Shown here: positions 1 to 12,298 of the stretch, in pieces
Position numbering within the stretch: the first letter of the stretch is position 1
Layout of the letters: every line of letters starts with the position of its first letter
Source: Hygrocybe punicea
Lineage: Eukaryota > Basidiomycota > Agaricomycetes > Agaricales > Hygrophoraceae
Assembly (NCBI GenBank): GCA_963556145.1
Contig: OY744471.1
Span: 4,271,590-4,335,589 of the forward strand
Direction of reading: 5' to 3'
DNA: 64,000 bases
The notes under the pieces: model-generated
Seen by the model: the letters and a program-made list of their open reading frames with translations, nothing else
Database searches by the model: none
Told to the model about the DNA's origin: nothing
Position numbers and translations under genes: made by a program

Positions 1-131
1 TTATTTGAAATCCTTCCAGCGTAACCAGCTCCTTGGCTCCAGACCACTTTAGCGCCCTCAGGAGGGCCTTCGGCACGGTAACGACACTTTCCAAAATGAT
101 CTACAACGTGTTGACTTTGACCTGAATCTGA

Positions 132-3100
132 ATGGATCCCATCAGCATTCTAACCAGCCTCACATCTATCGTCAGCTACCTCTCCGCCGTTGCTGGAAAA
201 GTTACGCAAAATCGCGAGGAATGTCATCGTCTTGCGACCCACGCTGATACCGTTTTCAAACTCATCGAGTCCGAAATTACGGGTGATGTTGTAGCTCCAG
301 CTCTTTTGGAGAGATTGGTGGTCTTGAGGAAGTGAGCTGGATTCAGGTATTTAATGTGTGTTGTGGGTTTTTCATTGATCAGTTGCGATTATTAGGACCC
401 TGGTTGATCTGAACTCGACCCTCGACGACCTCTCTGAGCAGTCGACACTGAAGAAGATTCTCTGGCGAGATGACATTGCAGGTCAGATAGCAACAGCCTA
501 CAAACATCTAAGCGAAGCAATTGAGATATTCAACGTAAGTCCTCATCGCCCTTTATCTCTGGTCGTGGGTTACCCACAATCAAAAACTAATGTTCTTCAG
601 TTCGGAACAAAACTTGACATGCACAGAATCCAATCCGAACGCGAAGCAGCTCGAAATGCCGACACGAAACGGTTACATGCGAGGCTTTCCATGATCGAGC
701 ATACAGATCACGAGATTCTTGAGGTTTGTATTCAATTTATGTATTGTAGATTTCATCGTTGGAGGTGCTCATGGAATAATTAGCACCTAGACATCCACAA
801 GGTGCAAATGCAAGAAGCAATGCTGGCACTTCAAAAGGTTTGCACCCATACCACCCCCTCTCATCCTGTTCCGCCATAACTCGTTTCCCAGCGCTTTCTC
901 ACACTCGAAGACGCTCTCCTTCGCGAATTCCTCCAGAAGGGCATGCACGCAATGCAGCGCCGTTCTGGCGCGGCTGTCTCGTCTTCCCTCAAGGACGTCC
1001 CCGACATGTTCGTCATCACCTCTTTCGACGTTGTCATCCACTATGATAAGAAAGTGGGCGAAGGAGGCTGCGGGCAGGTCTTTCTTGGGGAGTGGGGAGG
1101 GACGAAGGTTGCTGTGAAGGTTTTGGGTGGGGGTGTTCTGCCATTCGTGAGCATTGCTACTCTCCTAGCGTTCGTGCACTATACACTAAGTGAGAACTTT
1201 GTATGTCATAGATCTTCCAAAAGGAAATCGATGTCTGGAAACGTCTCCGACACCCAAACATCCTCCAATTCTTTGGTGCTTGCTCCATCGCTGATCCGCC
1301 TTTTATAGTATGTGCATTGAAGAGCCAGGGAGATGCCATGAATTTCTTGCATCATCATCCAGACGCAGATAGGTGTAGACTGGTCAGTATGGCACGAGAT
1401 TTTTTGGTCGGAACGTTGAAAAATCGGACAGGTATATGAAGCTTCATTAGGACTGAGGTATCTGCATCAGAATGAGGTTGTACATGGGGATCTGAAGGCT
1501 GTGGGTCAACCTTCCCCGCTCTCTGTTTTCGTGCCTAAACTGACATTACCAAACTGTACCAGTCCAACATCCTGATAGACGAACATGGGACTGCCTGTCT
1601 CTGTGACTTTGGACTATCCAAGATCCGTACACACACTACGACTGTCCTTGATCCTAATGCTGTTGAATGGGGGGACAAACACGGGACACCACGTTGGATG
1701 GCCCCCGAACAAATGTCCCTTGGAATCATCAACAAGATGACGGACATGTATAGTTTCGGAATGACGATGTACCAGGTCTGTCTCCAGTCCAAGTTCAGGC
1801 CTTGTGAATTTGTACATGCTGAGAAGAAATTTCCAGGTGTTCACGGGCTCCCCTCCGTTTGCTAATACCGTCGACAGTTACCTTTTCGCTGTCGTTGTTG
1901 ATCGCGGGATGAGACCTCCCCGTCCTTCTGAGCCTCATATTGTTGAAAGTGGTCTAGGTGATGAAATGTGGACGCTCATTGCGGAATGCTGGGCACAAGA
2001 ACCGAAAGACAGGCCCGTGGTTGCAGCGGTTTTGACGAGGCTCAGTACTCTGCGCCCTGCGCCCCCGAAGGATGGACCACCCGAGGCACCAAACGTTGCC
2101 GCAACAAAACCTGGTCAGGATTCACCTCTTAGCTCCCCCGGTATTTTTGATGTGAACATGTACTCGTCTCCTCTGACCGATTCTCCTGTGATCCTCTCAC
2201 CCCCTTTTTCTAACCAAAATCTCCCTTCCCACAATCACACTCTATCAGCAAGCCCCTCCCCCTCCCCTCCTCATTTTAAATCTCCTTTGTCCTACGAACA
2301 ATCCGCCTCGTTACTCACCATCCCGCTCCCTACCATTCAAAATCTTACGGCAGCGCTTCCTACCGTACAGCAGCGATCCCACGACCCAGCACTCAAAATT
2401 GCCTGGGCTCGTGACGTCTGCTTCCTTGTTGATCTCTTGCAGAAAAATTCTCCCCCAGATAACCCAGTTGGTCCTGCCTACGGCCCCGATCTAGCCTCCC
2501 TCGTCCAGGTCGCTGTGCCACTCGTCCTAATCATCGCCAACCCTCAACCCATGCTAAATCCAATCCCATCATATGTAGCGGAGGCCATATACCTTAGAGC
2601 AACCTTTGCGGCTTCCGGCGCGTATCCCGACTTTGTTAAACATGACCCAAAATCCGCATTTCGCGATTTCGAGGTCGCGGCCAGATCTGGTTATTCTGCC
2701 GCTTGGTTTAATCTCGGCAGGGACTATGAAAGCTTCAGCGACTTCTCTCACGCAAAAATATGTTTTGAACGTGGCGTGAAGTTGGGTGTCGTGAGCTGCA
2801 TATATGTAATCTCTCTCCTTATTCCAGAAGCCATATCCATTCTCATCATTATTTTTCCCAGCGCATGGGAATTGCTCACCTTATAGGCCAACTCGGCCTT
2901 CCATCGAGCCCAGAACAAGCCGTCCCGCTTCTACATCGTGGGGCTACCTTGGCTTCCCTCGACTTCCCCCAACCTGCTTATGTCTACGGTAACCTCCTCA
3001 CAGGGTCCTGGGATATCACGATCCCTCCCTATCTCTTCAACGCCGTCATTCCCATTGGTTCCACACCTATCGAAGAATCTCGCAAGTACCTTGAACGCGC

Positions 3101-4042
3101 AGCATACTTCAACTTTGCCCCCGCACAGTACGAGCTCGGCCACTGCTACGAATTTGCACAACCCCCTTTCCCATTTGAACCCCTCCTCAGTGTGCAGTAT
3201 TACAGCCTCGCAAGCCAGCAGGGTGAGTGCGAGGCTGACATGGCCCTTAGCAAATGGTTCCTGTGCGGCGCCGAGGGTGTCTTCGAGAAGGACGAGTCCC
3301 TTGCCTTCGCTTTTGCAGGCAAGGCTGCTCAGAGAGGTTTGCCTATGGCAGAATTCGCAATGGGTTACTATGCAGAGGTTGGCGTTGGCTGTCTACAGCA
3401 CCTCGACATTGCCAGACAGTGGTACATCAGGGTACTGGTTTCTTCTCATCCCCATATTCACCCACTAATCCTGAGTCCGCATATTGAAAGGCCGCTGAAC
3501 ATGGTGTGGCGGAAGCCACCCAACGTCTACAAGCTTTATCCCAAACCCAAACCCAAACCCAAACCCCTCTCTCCCGCCAACAGCACGACGCCATGACCGA
3601 AGACAGACTTATCCTCCAACACGCGCAGGCGCAACGGCGCTCCCGCGCAATCGTTGGCACTCCTCCAGGCCCCCCGCCAAATCCGGGTGATGGCCGCCAC
3701 ATTGTGGATGTCATTCGCAAGAACTCTCTTCCCTCCTCTGATCGCCCATCATATCAAGCACAGCGGGGGCAGACTATGCCCGACCAGCTAATGCAACCCC
3801 AACCACCGGTGCCCGCCACTGCCAGACTCGGACACAGTTTTACCACCTCTGTGAAAACCAGCAATCCACGACAGCCCAGCCGGCGTGGTGTACAATTGGT
3901 TGACGCACCAAGTCCGTACACCCTCTCGGGTGAACCACAGCCCTCGTCAGGTGGGAAAGGCATAACTACTTTTGCGGAGATGGGGATCCCATCGGGGGAA
4001 GTGAATGAGATAACGGATGCGAAGGAGTGTATCATTATGTGA
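132..4042 (+). CDS. MLKL-like N-domain / TKL protein kinase / Sel1-repeat protein with C-terminal CaaX box
   Basis: Eleven exons can be joined in frame: 132-331, 396-534, 601-723, 784-837, 892-1146, 1212-1382, 1432-1500, 1563-1775, 1837-2805, 2862-3431 and 3491-4042, giving 1104 aa. Residues 1 to ~190 are a helical bundle of the MLKL_NTD/HeLo-like type found at the N-terminus of many basidiomycete signalling proteins. The kinase follows at ~225-470: glycine loop GEGGCGQVF, VAVK lysine, HGDLK catalytic loop (HRD arginine replaced by glycine, usual in this fungal TKL group), CDFG and WMAPEQ. A Ser/Pro-rich linker leads to Sel1-type TPR-like repeats (~675-945) and a Gln/Pro-rich tail ending CIIM, a candidate farnesylation box. 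All key kinase residues are present, so it should be active. By analogy with MLKL-type domains it may bind membranes and act in immunity or cell death; that role is inferred. Confidence 0.85.
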
Positions 4043-4365
4043 GCAGGAAGGGTAGTCGATTTCGTTTGGTCCGTAGTTTGGATGGCTTATAAAGTTTAAG
4101 TTGTCATTATCGTGGGTACCACCACTTCAGGGACATGCGGTACAGTGCGCGCTCATTCTGCAGGGTATTATATTGTATCTACCGTCTGTGAATATCTGCA
4201 CTATTTTTTGGTAGTAATGTTCACAAAATAGTACCGTACGAAGCCTACAATGAAAGCCTAAATTAGGTTTCGCTGCAATTGTCCAAAGAAAGATCAGAAA
4301 TCTCTCCCCAAAAGACATAATTGTTCACTACCTAAAACGACATATAGTCCAGGTAATCAAACCGA
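4043..4365. other. Convergent intergenic spacer
   Basis: About 320 bases separate the stop codons of the kinase gene (plus) and the LGFP gene (minus). The stretch is AT-rich and must hold both 3' UTRs. I see no conserved ORF, hairpin or repeat in it. Confidence 0.6.
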
Positions 4366-7300
4366 CTATGAGAAGCAGACGCAGCATGTTCCAGCAATGA
4401 GCCCAACTACAATGGCCCAAATTCCTACCGACCCGTTTGTTTGGGCAGCCTGGGGCGGCAGTTGCCCCGGAGAAGACGCAGCCGCATATGGATTCTGCTG
4501 GAAAGAATGGCTTTGCGGAGGTGGTTGTTGAGGGTAACCATATTGAGATTGTTGGGGATAGCCATGAATAGGAGGAGAAGGCGTGCCGTAGGGCTGCTGG
4601 GTCATCACTGGTGTTGGTGGCTGATACGTAGTGGAGGGAAGCGGCGACGAATTTTGGTAGGCCACAAAGGGAGACTGGTAGGCAGCAGAGGGAGGGGGTT
4701 GGTATGCAGCAGGGGGAGGGGATTGGTAGGCAGCGGGGGCAGCAGGTTGGTAGGCAGCGGGGGCAGCGGGTTGGTAGGCAGCGGATGGAGGAGGTTGTTG
4801 GTAGGCAGAGGCTGGAGGGGGTTGGTAGGCTGCGGATGGAGGGGGTTGGTAGGAAGAAGCTGGAGGTGGTTGGTAAACAGCGGAGAGAGGTGCTTGTTGT
4901 GATGCAGAGGAAGGAGAGGGCCGACCAGTTGGTTGGTTAGGAGCATTGCACTGGTGAGTCGGAAATCTGGACATGGCGCGCTGAAAGAGGATACAAAAAT
5001 CACTGGCAGAGGCACTCACATTTCAGCATTCTTGGTCCCTGTCTGATGAACGTGTCCACCTTCGAAAATAACACATGTTGACCCGTCGGGGAGGAACTGA
5101 GGATCGGCGATGGGGTATCCAAGGACGGACTTGAGGCCGCCAAGACTGTCCCAGAGCTTGAAAAATTTGCCATATACAGGAAAAGGTGCCGTAGCCTTAT
5201 CGTACGAGATAAGGCGGGCGGCACGGAAGTGCAGAGTCTGGCCACCATTTTCATTGTCGATTAATCCAGCCCAGTCATGCGGCCACGAATCAGTCGGTCC
5301 AATCAGAACAGCAAGCTGTTGGTTGCTCGGGTCACTGCAATTGGAAACCGAACAAAATTACATGTTTGTTTGACCTAATTATTGTAAGGGGTGAACATAC
5401 CGTTGTGCAGACAGCCATGTCCATTTGGCCCGGAAGAGCGATGGCTGCACAATTATGTGGATAAACTGCAGGTTCAGAATGATGATAGTTACTTACCCAG
5501 TATGGGGCAGCGCTCGAGAGTGCTCCAGGCACAGTTGGTTGGTGTTGGGCAGTGCATTGGCTGGCAGGAAAACTGCAACGGGAGAGATGTTCATAAATTG
5601 AACAATCGATACCAGACACTCCGGCTTACATCTCCGCATCTTGCTTGCCAGTCTGATGGACATGTCCACCTTCAAAAATGATACAAGTCGATCCATCCGC
5701 AAGGAATTGAGGATCGGCGATGGGATGTCCAAGACCAGACCTGAGCCCGCCAAGACTGTCCCAGAGGCCGAAAATTTTGCCATATATAGGAAAAGGCGCC
5801 GTGACCCTGTCGTACGATATAAGGCGGGCGCTTCGGAAGTGCAGAGTTTGACCGTTGTCAGTATCATTGTCAGCTAATCCAGCCCAGTCGTGCGGCCATG
5901 AATCAGCGGGTCCCATGAGAACACCAAGTTGTTGATTGGTGGGATCACTGTATTGGGGCCAAACAAAATCACTACCGTATGACGCAAACACCGTTGTGAG
6001 GGTAAACATACCGTTGCGTAGACAGCCACATCCATTTGTTCCGGAAATGCTGTGGCTGCATAACAATGTCAATAAACTGCCGAGTCGAGATGAAGAGGAC
6101 TACACACCCAGTATGACGGCGACGAATTCGATATGGCTGTGGGCACCGTTATTTGGTCTGCGGTAGTGCATTGGTTCGCAGGAAAACTTAGGGAAAGACA
6201 TATGTGTATCAATTGAAGAATCAATCGGACAGTCCAGCTCACATTTCAGCATCTTTCTTTCCAATCTGATGGATGTGTCCACCCTCAAATACAATACACG
6301 TGGATCCGTCCGGAAGAAATTGGGGATCAGCGATGGGATATCCAAGGCCAGACCTGAGCCCGCCAAGACTGTCCCAGAGGCCGAAAATTTTGCCATAGAT
6401 AGGAAAAGGTGCGGTAACGTTATCGTACGAGACGAGGCGGGCGCCGCGGAAGTGCAGAGTCCGGCCACCGTTGTCATTGTCGGTTAACCCGGCCCAGTCA
6501 TGCGGCCACGAATCGGCCGGTCCCATCAGAACACCAAACTGTTGATTTCCTGGATCACTACAATCGAACAAATGGAAATGACCTCTCTATTAAACTCAAC
6601 ATTTGTTGTAAATGGGAACATACCGCTGGGCAGACAGCCATGTCCATTTACTCCGGAAGAGGGGTGGCTGCCCGACAATGTGGATAATCTGCACATTCAA
6701 GATGAGGATTGTTACATACCCAGTATGGGGAGGGCTTTGAGAGTGCTGCCGGCAGAGTTGGTTGGTGTTGAGCAGTGCATTGGCTCGCAGGAAATCTACA
6801 ATGGGACAAGGGTTGTTCATAACGGAAGAATCAATATCAGACCTGCCAGCTTACATTTCAGCATCTTTATTTCCAGTCTGATGTACGTGTCCACCTTCGA
6901 AAATAATACACGTCGACCCGTCCGGAAGGAATTGAGGATCAGCGATAGGATGTCCAAGGCCAGACTTGAGCGCTCCGAGACTGTTCCAGAGGCTAAAAAT
7001 TTTGCCATAGATAGGAAAAGGTGCGGTAACGTTATCGTACGAGACAAGCCGAGCTTCACGGAAGTGCAGAGTTTGGCCACCGCTGTCGTTGTCGGTTAAT
7101 CCAGCCCAGTCGTGTGGCCAGGAATCGGTCGGTCCAATAAGGACGGCGAGATAGCGGCCTCCGGGATCACTTGCATTCCTTTGGTTAGTTAGGCGCAGCC
7201 TGTGAACACATCTGACACACCGTTGCGTTGAAAGCCAGGTCCACTTGTGTCGGAAAGTTAAAGGCTAAAGGGGATGTGAGGATCGCATCGCTGTGGGATC

Positions 7301-7860
7301 TCGACAGGACAGCATACCCATTTGGAAGAGTGACTGTGAATTAGATATTGTGGTACCGGAGGTTGATAGCGTGCGCTACAATTATCTGCGGGGAAGCTAG
7401 AGACGTTCAGGTTAAGAACCGGAACTCATTCCAAACAAGAACTATTTCCTTACGGTTCTGCCTCCTTGTTGCGCGGAAAATGATGCACATGCCCTCCTAC
7501 AAAAATACTGCATGTAGATCCATCCGCAAGGACTTGTGGATCAGCAATTGGATGGCCATAACCACTCTGTGTACCACCGACAGATATCCATAGCTTGTAG
7601 ATTGCACCAAACACGAGAAACGGAGATGTGTTGTTGCCGTCTGAAACAAGGGCACCGTCCGCAAACTGGAATGAATCGCCTCCGTTCTGGTTTTCAACAA
7701 GTTGCTTCGCAGGACCTAGCATTTCGACGAGAGATTTTCCTGTGGTGGGATCGCTATACAGTAGAGTAGATTGAAAATCTGTTTCTGGCTCGGAATGACG
7801 TGACGAACCGTTGTGCGGCAAGACTGGACCATTTGTCCCGGAATGCGTTGGGCTAGAAGG
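4366..7860 (-). CDS. LGFP-repeat protein with YQPPP tail and C-terminal hydrophobic segment
   Basis: Minus-strand exons encode five LGFP-type modules, each with a GHPIADPQxLxDGST core followed by an (F/V)GGH(V/I)H segment. Cores lie near 7450-7767, 6855-7172, 6242-6571, 5629-5948 and 5022-5338. Each module is a short exon ending in a W-x-x-L-(S/A)-A-Q-like motif plus a longer core exon, joined by ~50-60 bp introns. LGFP repeats are known from cell-wall-binding and secreted proteins. The last exon (to ~4970) changes to a repetitive AYQPPP/AYQPAAP stretch and ends with a ~20-residue hydrophobic segment at the extreme C-terminus, suggesting a tail anchor. The true start is not resolved: an acceptor site near 7850 shows that at least one more exon lies upstream, so ATG 7878 is probably not the start. 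A cell-surface or wall-associated role is inferred. Confidence 0.65.
4640..4880 (-). repeat. Coding tandem repeat, AYQPPP-type units
   Basis: Read on the minus strand, this part of the LGFP gene repeats a 24-27 bp unit encoding (S/A)AYQPPP or AYQPAAP about eleven times. On the plus strand it appears as iterated GGGGTTGGTAGGCAGC-like runs. Similar Tyr-Gln-Pro-rich tails occur in annexins and other membrane-associated proteins. Length variation by replication slippage is likely. Confidence 0.75.
5022..7172 (-). repeat. Four near-identical tandem ~605-bp gene modules (LGFP exons plus introns)
   Basis: The LGFP cores recur at ~600-613 bp spacing, and the introns between them are also recognisably alike (a donor following the WLSAQR-type exon, then a conserved acceptor before SDPxNQQ). 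Exon and intron together were therefore duplicated as one block. The 5'-most module (7450-7767) is more diverged and may be the founder. Confidence 0.7.
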
Positions 7861-7879
7861 ACCGTTCAGTGGTTTCACT

Positions 7880-9095
7880 CTGTGTTTAAGGTGAAGAACC
7901 TACGAGGCCCTCCATTTCCCAACAGTAGGAAGTCTGTCGATGTCGATGTCGACTTGACGACTGGGCAAAATTGAAATTGCATTTATTATATCAACTGCGC
8001 ATCCAAAAATAGCACTGCGCTTGATTAACCTTATTTGTACCGATCGATCGGCAATTCCCGCTTGCAGTGGTGTATGATAAAACCCGGTTCTCCTTTGCCA
8101 GTTCAACGGGGGAATATGTCTAATCCTCTCTCTGGTCACTGCCTTTGCGGGAACGTTGTACGTCTTCCCCTTGTTCCCCCCGTGGAACACACCTGAATCC
8201 TTCACACAGAGATACACTATCACTGCTGATCACCAGGGTGCGGCCATTTGCCAGTAAGCAAGCATTGTTGTCCCTCTTCCAACCGTAGTAAAATTCACCT
8301 TTTACCCATAGCTGTGACGATTGTCGAAGGGGAACCGGCAGTGCATATAGCATCGTGGTCACTGTCCCCAGATCTTCAGTGTACACCATTCTGTCTGTCC
8401 CCTCACATTCAACAAGCTAAAATACTCACTTCTTAGGACACTCGAAGGCGGTTACAAAGAATACATCACAGTTAGCGCCTCCGGAAATGTCAGCACGGAA
8501 TTCTTATCCTACAGTTTACATGTTGACGTTCGTTCCAGCAACGTAGGCGCATCTTCTGCCCCAACTGTGGCTCGCAGATCGCCAATTATCCCGTCGATGT
8601 AAGAATCGTTCACGTGTCCCACAGGGTTTAGCTTAAAGGCGCTGATGTACAGGCACAAGAAGTCGCCTATATCAAGGCAGGCACCTTGTCGGATGAAATA
8701 CAAAAGGTAAACAAGCTCCTGTCATGTCAAACACGCATCAAGAGCTTACCACATCCACGCCGATCCGATCACTTCGCTACATGCATATTTTTCGTGTTCT
8801 AGACCCTTAAACCTGAAGTCGAGGTGCATATTAGATCTTGCTTCTTTATCATGAAGTTGTTGACGACATTTCGAAGGTATTCACCCGCAGTCGCTTACCT
8901 TACATCCAGGAGCGTCATGGCGTTCAGTTTGAAACGTTTCCCAATGCTTGATACCAGTTGGTGACCGGCGACCGCGTATTGCGGAGCGGCGAGGAAATTG
9001 CTACGGGACACGTTAGATGAGAAATGATCCTGGTACATCGTAGAATCGATCGGCTGAGCAAGAGTGTCGTCAATTTGGGTGAGATCCCCATTCAT
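7880..9095 (-). CDS. Unresolved minus-strand coding segments (hypothetical)
   Basis: Several minus-strand stretches look coding but I could not chain them with certainty. They are a segment starting with ATG at 9095 (66 codons), one around 8760-8850, one at 8512-8720 (rich in Leu/Tyr/Phe), one at 8430-8490 ending CPKK, one at 8215-8389 (contains WVKGEFYYGW) and one near 8130-8200 (contains GVFHGGNKGKTYNVPA). Candidate introns between them include one of only 31 bp, which is too short to trust. They could form one hypothetical gene or be the 5' part of the LGFP gene just downstream, which needs an upstream exon. I recognise no domain. Confidence 0.3.
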
Positions 9096-9246
9096 TCCAA
9101 TGGATCAGCTAGTCAGCTCCGAGAAGCGGGTCAAGTTAGAGTTTGGGTACATAGACAGAAAAAATCGAGCAATCAGATATAATGGCAAGTAGTGGTGCCC
9201 GTGATTCAAAATACTCGCCGTTAGTTCTGTCACTATCACTTCAGCA

Positions 9247-10548
9247 ATGGGTTACACACTTTGCATCCTAGGTCCGTATCAACTCTAAAAAGTCAACGGC
9301 GGCTGATGTGTTGGTGTAGGATGTGGGACTATGGGAGTTGCAGTGCTTTCGGGCATGCTGGAGAGTCTGAAGGAAGCTCGCTCCCGTAAAACTCGCTGTG
9401 CAGTAGCCCAGAAATTAACAGGAAACAGCGTGCTCACCAATGGAAACGGTGTTTCTGTCAACAGGAATATGATGAATGGTGTACACGTCGACGGGAATGA
9501 AGTCTATGACGACAGCGACCTCACACATCCTTCCCGATTCATTGCTTGCGTTGACAGGAGAGAGAGCGTTGTGCGCCTTCAAGGGGTCTTCCACAGTTCT
9601 TCAAGTGATCTGGAGCAGGGACCGACCGTAGAGATTGCCTCAAAACATAACCTAGAATCCGTGAGGGGGGCAGATATCATTCTTTTGGGGTGAGCGTCAC
9701 ACGAGTCGCCACGGTGTAACCTGACTGTCCCACAAATAAAGATGCAAACCACAGATGGCCAACAGCATATTGACAGAGCCGGGCATGGATGAAGCGCTGA
9801 AGCACAAACTGCTTATCAGCATCCTCGCAGGCGTGCGCATTGCCCAGCTGCAAGAATGGGTCCACCCAACCACACGCGTGGTCCGCGCCATGCCTAACAC
9901 GCCCTGCAAAGTAAGCTCTCCAGGAAAGGAAAAAGAAAAGAGAACTGACTCACCACCCATGGACAGATCCGCGAGGGAATGACAGTGGTCACTCCTCCTT
10001 CCCCATCTCCCATGTCCGATAATGACCGCCAAGTTATTCTAAACATTTTCTCCGCTATCGGGCGTTGCCAGTTCATCGATGAGAAGCACTTTGACGCTTC
10101 GACCGCTCTGGCAGGGTCCGGGCCGGCATTCGCGTGCACATTCCTTGAAGCAATGGCAGACGGGGGTGTGATGATGGGCCTACCGCGTGCCGAAGCCCTC
10201 GAATTTGCTGCACAAAGTACGTTCAAAAGGAGGCTTCTTTCCATAAGGGTATCTTTGAACCAAAACCACTCCTTCGTTATGTAGCACTACAAGGTGCCGC
10301 CCGTATGGTCCTTCAAAATGGCGAACACCCAGCTCGCCTCAAGGACGCCGTCACTAGTGAGTACCTGTCCTGGCCGCTACGTTGGGTTCATGATGGCCTG
10401 GTGCTAACAAGTTTTCCCAGCACCGGGAGGATGTACCATCGCTGGTCTGATGGCGCTGGAAGACGGGAAAATCCGCTCGACGATCGCCCGCGCCATCGAG
10501 GCGGCCACCTTGCAAGCAAGCCGGTTGGGTCAGGTTTCCAAAAAGTGA
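9247..10548 (+). CDS. PRO3: Pyrroline-5-carboxylate reductase
   Basis: Six exons (9247-9271, 9320-9689, 9742-9910, 9967-10216, 10285-10356, 10421-10548) give a 337-aa protein. It catalyses the last step of proline synthesis, NAD(P)H-dependent reduction of pyrroline-5-carboxylate. The start ATG leads straight into the first Rossmann strand, and intron 1 splits the LGCGTMG nucleotide-binding motif. Later landmarks are CKPQM, VRAMPNTPC, the LAGSGPAF loop, and the C-terminal signature region with ALxxGxxMGLPRAEA-like and TTPGGCTIAGL motifs. A ~60-residue insertion after the first helix, rich in Asn/Val, fits the longer fungal enzymes. Everything is in frame and no key residue is missing. It is the clearest housekeeping gene here. 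Confidence 0.95.
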
Positions 10549-10984
10549 TGTCAATGACTGCCGTTTGAAAGATTTATAGGGAGAATCAGCGTTGTTGTTC
10601 ACGCAGAGTCAAAGTCCCCAAGGCTCGAATGTATATGATTCGGAGAGGCTTAGAATTCTCGGCGATTGCTTCAACTCCGTATCATGAATACCCGGGATGT
10701 CGCAAACCTGAAGTGCATAAAACAAAATCAAATACACCCATAACGGCATGGATATTCAACTTGACTCATTAGTATAAACCCCAGGCCGCCATGCACGCAG
10801 CAAATAAATCGTAGTCTTGCAGTGGGTCGTAATCCGCTGCACAAATCATAGATAGTATCCTAGATTTGACCCTGTAGGAGTTTGAAAATTATTTTATGTC
10901 TGAGTCTGTGTTTTATTCTAAACCGCTGACGAAAAACATTTACCAAATCCTAAATAGAAAGTGGGTTTCCCACGCGGGAACAGC
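10549..10984. other. Spacer before the Harbinger relic
   Basis: AT-rich DNA between the P5CR stop and the transposase start. It should include the P5CR 3' UTR and the left end of the PIF/Harbinger element. I could not identify a terminal inverted repeat here. Confidence 0.4.
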
Positions 10985-11969
10985 ATGCTCGATGACGCCA
11001 GTATTCTGCTCATGGCTGAAGAAGACGAGTTAGAGGAGGATTTAGAGCTACGTTACTGTCGAGCCCTTGTTTTCGCCGCCTTCGTTGGTCATGGTATCCT
11101 GGAATCTCGCCGTATCAGACGAGAAAGATACCAGTCTGCTGCCCATTATCTGACTCGACCCTCACTCCTTCCTAATCCTCGCGCCCACACTCCGTGGCAG
11201 GCCCTCTATGCCCTCCAGGATGACAAAGCTTTCATCACGACACTCAGATTTAATGTGCAAACATTCAAGCTCATTCTCTCAAGCGGGTTTTCGGCAGGCT
11301 GGGACATGGTTGTCATCCCTCGTTCTGACATCGCATCCACTGCCATCCCTCGATCTCACCGCCGTTCCCTTGATGCCGCTGGGGCCTTAGGCCTGGCACT
11401 CCACTATCTCACTTCCACTGTGCCCCCCAAAGCCCTCAGCCTTATATTTGCATTGGTTCCGGCAACAGTGCAGCGGTACCTTCAGTTCTCACTATCCCTT
11501 CTCCTCTCGACTCTCCGCACTATGCCAAAGGCCCAAATCGTCTGGCCAAAAGATGAGGAGTTTGAGACCTACAATGATATGATTGTCGAGCGACATCCTC
11601 TCCTTACTGGAGCCTTCGCGACTATGGATGGTCTCAACCTGCATGTTGAGACATCTGGCGATGAGGAGGTCGAAAACGCGACCTACAATGGCTGGCTCCA
11701 TGAGCACTTCATCAGCAACGTCTTCGCATTTGCTCCGACTGGTATTTTGCTTCTTTATCTGCGAAAATTCACACTGATTGATTTTACAGGTGAGATTATT
11801 GCCTGCAAGGTCAATGCACCTGGGAGTTGGCACAACTCCCGGGTTGCATTACCTATCTACGAAAAGTTACTCAGTGCAACTCCGGAAGGTTATTACATAG
11901 TTGCCGATGCAGCCTTTCCTCGCGGCATGCAGTCCATCGAAGGACGGATCAAAGCCCTGATCACATCGG

Positions 11970-12153
11970 TGTGGTGAACGCAGCCTGGGTAGGCGCGGAT
12001 TCGTTGTGTGCAAGATCATTGTCCCTGGGGTCAAAACCCAAAACTCAACTTGTTTGTGACTATTTACAACAGCCACTACATACAAATAATAGAACAAATA
12101 GAGAATATAGTAAAATGAGTGAATACGTACCCAGAGATATAGATGTCTCTACA
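11970..12153 (-). repeat. LTR of element A (left copy)
   Basis: 184 bp, TGTGGTGAACGC... to ...GTCTCTACA. The same sequence recurs at 14228, 20438 and 38307. It differs from its right-hand partner by two CpG-type transitions. Confidence 0.85.
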
Positions 12154-12172
12154 TCCAGTAGGGACACAAATA

Positions 12173-12190
12173 GAGACTGTCCCCAGTCTC
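12173..12190. repeat. Perfect hairpin next to the LTR of element A
   Basis: GAGACTG, a TCCC loop, then CAGTCTC: seven base pairs, ~20 bp inside the left LTR. It is conserved in element B (~20640) and is followed by a long purine-rich tract on the plus strand. It may mark the 3' end or a structural signal of the element RNA. Confidence 0.6.
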
Positions 12191-12298
12191 ACATAAGGCA
12201 AGGGAGGAAGAAATAGGAAAAAGAAAAAGGGAGGGAGGGAAGGGACAATACTGAAAACAAAACAAACAAAACAAAACAAAAACAAAAATCCAATCAAC

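Noticed and set aside
7450..7878. Start of the LGFP gene at ATG 7878
   Set aside because: The repeated module structure needs a short exon preceded by an acceptor near 7850, and the frame from ATG 7878 reads that exon in the wrong phase.
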